NCBI GenBank assembly: GCA_910588955.1
Contig: CAJURQ010000060.1
Span: 1-5,745 of the forward strand
Source: an uncultured Lachnospiraceae bacterium
GTDB lineage: Bacteria; Bacillota; Clostridia; Lachnospirales; Lachnospiraceae
Direction: 5' to 3'
Length of the DNA stretch: 5,745 bases
Both the position numbers and the translations under genes were made by a program. The notes under the pieces were generated by a model that saw only the letters and a list, made by a program, of their open reading frames with translations, ran no database searches and was not told the DNA's origin. This document shows, piece after piece, positions 3,704 through 5,745 of the stretch. Position 1 is the stretch's first letter; each line of letters starts with the position of its first letter.

Positions 3704-5575
3704 CTACTCCTCCGCCCTCTCCGCCAGCAGCCGCATAGGCTCGCGCTTCAGGCTTTTATTCATCTTAACCCACGCAATCCCCACGCCTGCCGCCACAATC
3801 AGCAGCGCGCAGCACACTGCAGGCATAACGCTTGCCGCAGCCTCCTCCACCTCGACTTCATTGACCACGTTAGTCATCCCCGCCGTGTAGGTCGTCTCGT
3901 AATAAGTTTCCCCGGCATTTGCCGCGGAGACATCGACGGAAATCCGAAAGCCTGCCACAGCGCCCAGAATACTTCCAATCAGAACAAGCAGGGCAAATCC
4001 CGAGAGCATGGAAAAGCGGCACGCCGCCTTCCCCATACCGAGAGAGCGCTCGATCGCCGTCCGCTCCGCCTGTTTCGTGATAAACAGGTGGCTGAAAAAG
4101 AACAGCAAAAGCGCCGTCAGTATCACCCCCGCCGCGAGCAAGACAAGGGAGATCGCCTTCATGTTGTCAATCCCCGCCTTTAACTGGGAATATCCCTTAT
4201 CGTAAAAGGTGAACGCCAGCTTATCCGTGCCGTGCTCCGCCCAGCCTTTCAGAAAATCGTCGATACCGCCGTTTGGAATCTGGAAGGATGTGGTGGCGTC
4301 CGTCATGGGTCCGCAGAACACCAGATTCGTGCCGTACCGCGCCTCGATAGATTTCATGGGCACGATCAATTCATCCGCCCCCGGATCGAAAATGCTGTCC
4401 GTACCGCTGAAAGTGACGTCATAAATCCCCACCACCGTATAATCGGAAGTCTCAAAGACTTCGAGTGGATTGCCGTCGGCGTCGATCAGCCCGGAATAAA
4501 AACCGACACTTCCGTCCAGCCAGAACTTTTGTCCCGCATTCACCCGCCTGTCCGTAAGCAGAAGCTGTACGTTCACCGTATCCCCGAGAGACAGCCCGTT
4601 ATTCTCCATAAAAGTTTTCGGCGCAAGGCACACCTTGCTGCCAGCCTGATACTCCTCCTCACTGATATCCCTGCCTTCCATGAGGAAGCACCGCCCGTTG
4701 TAGAAGGGCATCAGAAGAGCGGTCCGGTTCGTGCCCGTAACCGGCTGACAGTTCCGGTAGAGCACATTCGTCTCCGCCAGATTCAAAATCCTGCGCCCTG
4801 CCTCCGTCTCGTAGAAACCGTCGGTGACTTCAAAAATCTGCTGCCCTTCCCGAAACGCGTCCTCCGGCTGGCTGCCGTCCGGCAAAAGAACGTCAGACGC
4901 CAGCGAAAACGGCATCATCTCCAGTCCAATATGCACCTCGTTTTTTGACTGCATCTTCTCCTCATAGACCTTACCGTGTATATAGACGCCCTGAAAACCC
5001 ATCATCGCCACATAGGTCTTATCCTTGTAGAGCATCTCCGGGCTTGGGTTTCTGTGATCGCAGAAATAATCCACCATGCCCTCAAGGCGCGGATCACCGC
5101 CGATCACCTTCGTGATTTGAATCGGCACCGACTGATCCGGCACTGCGTCCTCCATAGGAGAAAATTCCGCTATAAAGATCCCATACAAGACTTCATTCGG
5201 AGACACACTCACATTCGTCATCACGTACTCCGGCTGGTAAGAGATATAAAACGCCCGCTGCTCCGGCTCTACTAGATATTCCGCCTCAGGAAAGAGCAAG
5301 TCTTCCGGCGTATAGTAGTCGCTGTACTGCGCGCTTTTGCGCACATCATAATCCTTCGTCTCCGCATTCCATGTGAGCTTCTGCTCAAAGGAATCCGGTA
5401 TCTGCCGCACCGTGCCGATGGTCATAAAGCGGTCCTCATACTGTGCCAGCGTCTGCGTCCCTTTCAGCCAGATGCCTGCGCCCAGCGTCATCAACAGCGC
5501 CGCAAACACCATCAACCCCAGAAAAAGTACCGTGCGCACCGGCGTGCGCATCATCTGTTTCAAGCTGTTTTTCAT
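3704..5575 (-). CDS. ABC transporter permease, FtsX/MacB type
   Basis: A 623-residue integral membrane protein with four predicted membrane segments: one near the N-terminus (about 15-37), then a very long extracytoplasmic region (about 38-472), and three at the C-terminus (about 475-500, 523-545 and 582-604). After TM2 the cytoplasmic stretch AERTAIERSLGMGKAACRF (503-521) matches the FtsX coupling region (ExxxIxxLxALGxxxxxI) that contacts the ATPase. This is the MacB/LolC-like topology of mechanotransmission ABC systems, which use ATP to drive work on the outer face (export of peptides, lipids or lipoproteins, or control of cell-wall enzymes) rather than classic transport. ATG 5575 overlaps the ATPase stop (ATGA), and a GGAGGTGG ribosome site lies within the ATPase's last codons. 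The large external domain gives no family I recognise; the cargo is unknown. Confidence 0.9.
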   Translation of the reverse strand: MKNSLKQMMRTPVRTVLFLGLMVFAALLMTLGAGIWLKGTQTLAQYEDRFMTIGTVRQIPDSFEQKLTWNAETKDYDVRKSAQYSDYYTPEDLLFPEAEYLVEPEQRAFYISYQPEYVMTNVSVSPNEVLYGIFIAEFSPMEDAVPDQSVPIQITKVIGGDPRLEGMVDYFCDHRNPSPEMLYKDKTYVAMMGFQGVYIHGKVYEEKMQSKNEVHIGLEMMPFSLASDVLLPDGSQPEDAFREGQQIFEVTDGFYETEAGRRILNLAETNVLYRNCQPVTGTNRTALLMPFYNGRCFLMEGRDISEEEYQAGSKVCLAPKTFMENNGLSLGDTVNVQLLLTDRRVNAGQKFWLDGSVGFYSGLIDADGNPLEVFETSDYTVVGIYDVTFSGTDSIFDPGADELIVPMKSIEARYGTNLVFCGPMTDATTSFQIPNGGIDDFLKGWAEHGTDKLAFTFYDKGYSQLKAGIDNMKAISLVLLAAGVILTALLLFFFSHLFITKQAERTAIERSLGMGKAACRFSMLSGFALLVLIGSILGAVAGFRISVDVSAANAGETYYETTYTAGMTNVVNEVEVEEAAASVMPAVCCALLIVAAGVGIAWVKMNKSLKREPMRLLAERAEE

Positions 5576-5745
5576 GCGCGCACCACCTCCAAGCGTCCGT
5601 CCAGCATCCCGTAGACCACATCCGCCGCCTCAGCCACCTTTTCATTGTGGGTAACCACGATCACAGCGTAATTCTCTTCATGCGCCATCTTGCCGAGCAG
5701 TTCCACGATCACCGCCTCATTCTGGCTGTCCAGATTTCCCGTGGG
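5572..5745 (-). CDS. ABC transporter ATP-binding protein, C-terminal part (runs off the window)
   Basis: Only the last 57 residues are present; the gene continues past the right edge. They begin PTGNLDSQNEAVIVELL, the D-loop region just after Walker B (the usual ADEPTGNLD of the LolD/MacB ATPase branch), and contain the H-loop VTHN (residues 36-39) ahead of a short C-terminus ending DGRLEVVRA. This branch is the partner of FtsX/MacB-type permeases. It is directly upstream of such a permease with a 4-base stop/start overlap (ATGA at 5575-5572), so the two form one exporter, acting at the inner face of the membrane. Confidence 0.93.
   Translation of the reverse strand, partial: PTGNLDSQNEAVIVELLGKMAHEENYAVIVVTHNEKVAEAADVVYGMLDGRLEVVRA

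Noticed and set aside
3390..4183. Plus-strand frames of 166 and 170 codons
   Set aside because: They run antisense across the phosphatase start and permease end; no family pattern and no operon partner on that strand.
4232..4948. 238-codon plus-strand frame
   Set aside because: It lies wholly antisense inside the permease gene, in GC-rich DNA where long shadow frames are common; its composition (many R, H, P) is typical of antisense reading.
1..5745. tRNA, rRNA, CRISPR array, insertion sequence or attachment site
   Set aside because: No cloverleaf, spaced direct repeats, transposase gene with terminal repeats or integrase-adjacent duplication could be found by eye on either strand.

Overview
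The window looks like part of a low-to-mid GC Gram-positive gut-type Firmicutes genome, most like Lachnospiraceae or a related Clostridia. This rests on strong GGAGG ribosome sites, extended -10 promoters (TGnTATAnT), a Clostridia-style holin-like mini-toxin, and the style of the operon on the right. No taxonomic marker gene is present, so the placement is inference.

Left part (1-1368) is AT-richer accessory DNA. It holds a YafQ-family toxin gene (58-330, +) whose antitoxin is not visible, then a gene-free stretch. Next comes a compact type I toxin-antitoxin locus: a 30-residue membrane peptide gene (709-801, -) facing a short convergent RNA (about 614-721, +). That RNA has its own extended -10 promoter and a clear intrinsic terminator overlapping the toxin's last codons. 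The toxin has a matching promoter at 901-929 and a leader in which a CCCTCC element can pair either with an upstream GGAGGG or with the Shine-Dalgarno sequence. Two small minus-strand reading frames (880-1074 and 1101-1193) follow and look like remnants. Then comes the promoter and first 34 codons of mscL on the plus strand.

At about position 1369 the sequence changes abruptly. The mscL frame stops matching MscL, and the same point is where a minus-strand SUFU-domain gene loses its C-terminal part. Two convergent genes have lost their 3' parts at one shared breakpoint. This could be a real deletion or rearrangement scar, or an assembly chimera.

Right part (1370-5745) is a GC-richer, tightly packed minus-strand operon. 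In transcription order it holds an ABC transporter ATPase (C-terminal part only, running in from the right edge), its FtsX/MacB-type permease, an inositol monophosphatase-family phosphatase, an NhaC-family Na+/H+ antiporter, and the truncated SUFU-domain protein. Stops and starts overlap or nearly touch (ATGA, TAATG, and a 2-nt gap), which points to translational coupling. The products suggest envelope and ion-homeostasis functions. A shared pathway cannot be derived from the sequence.
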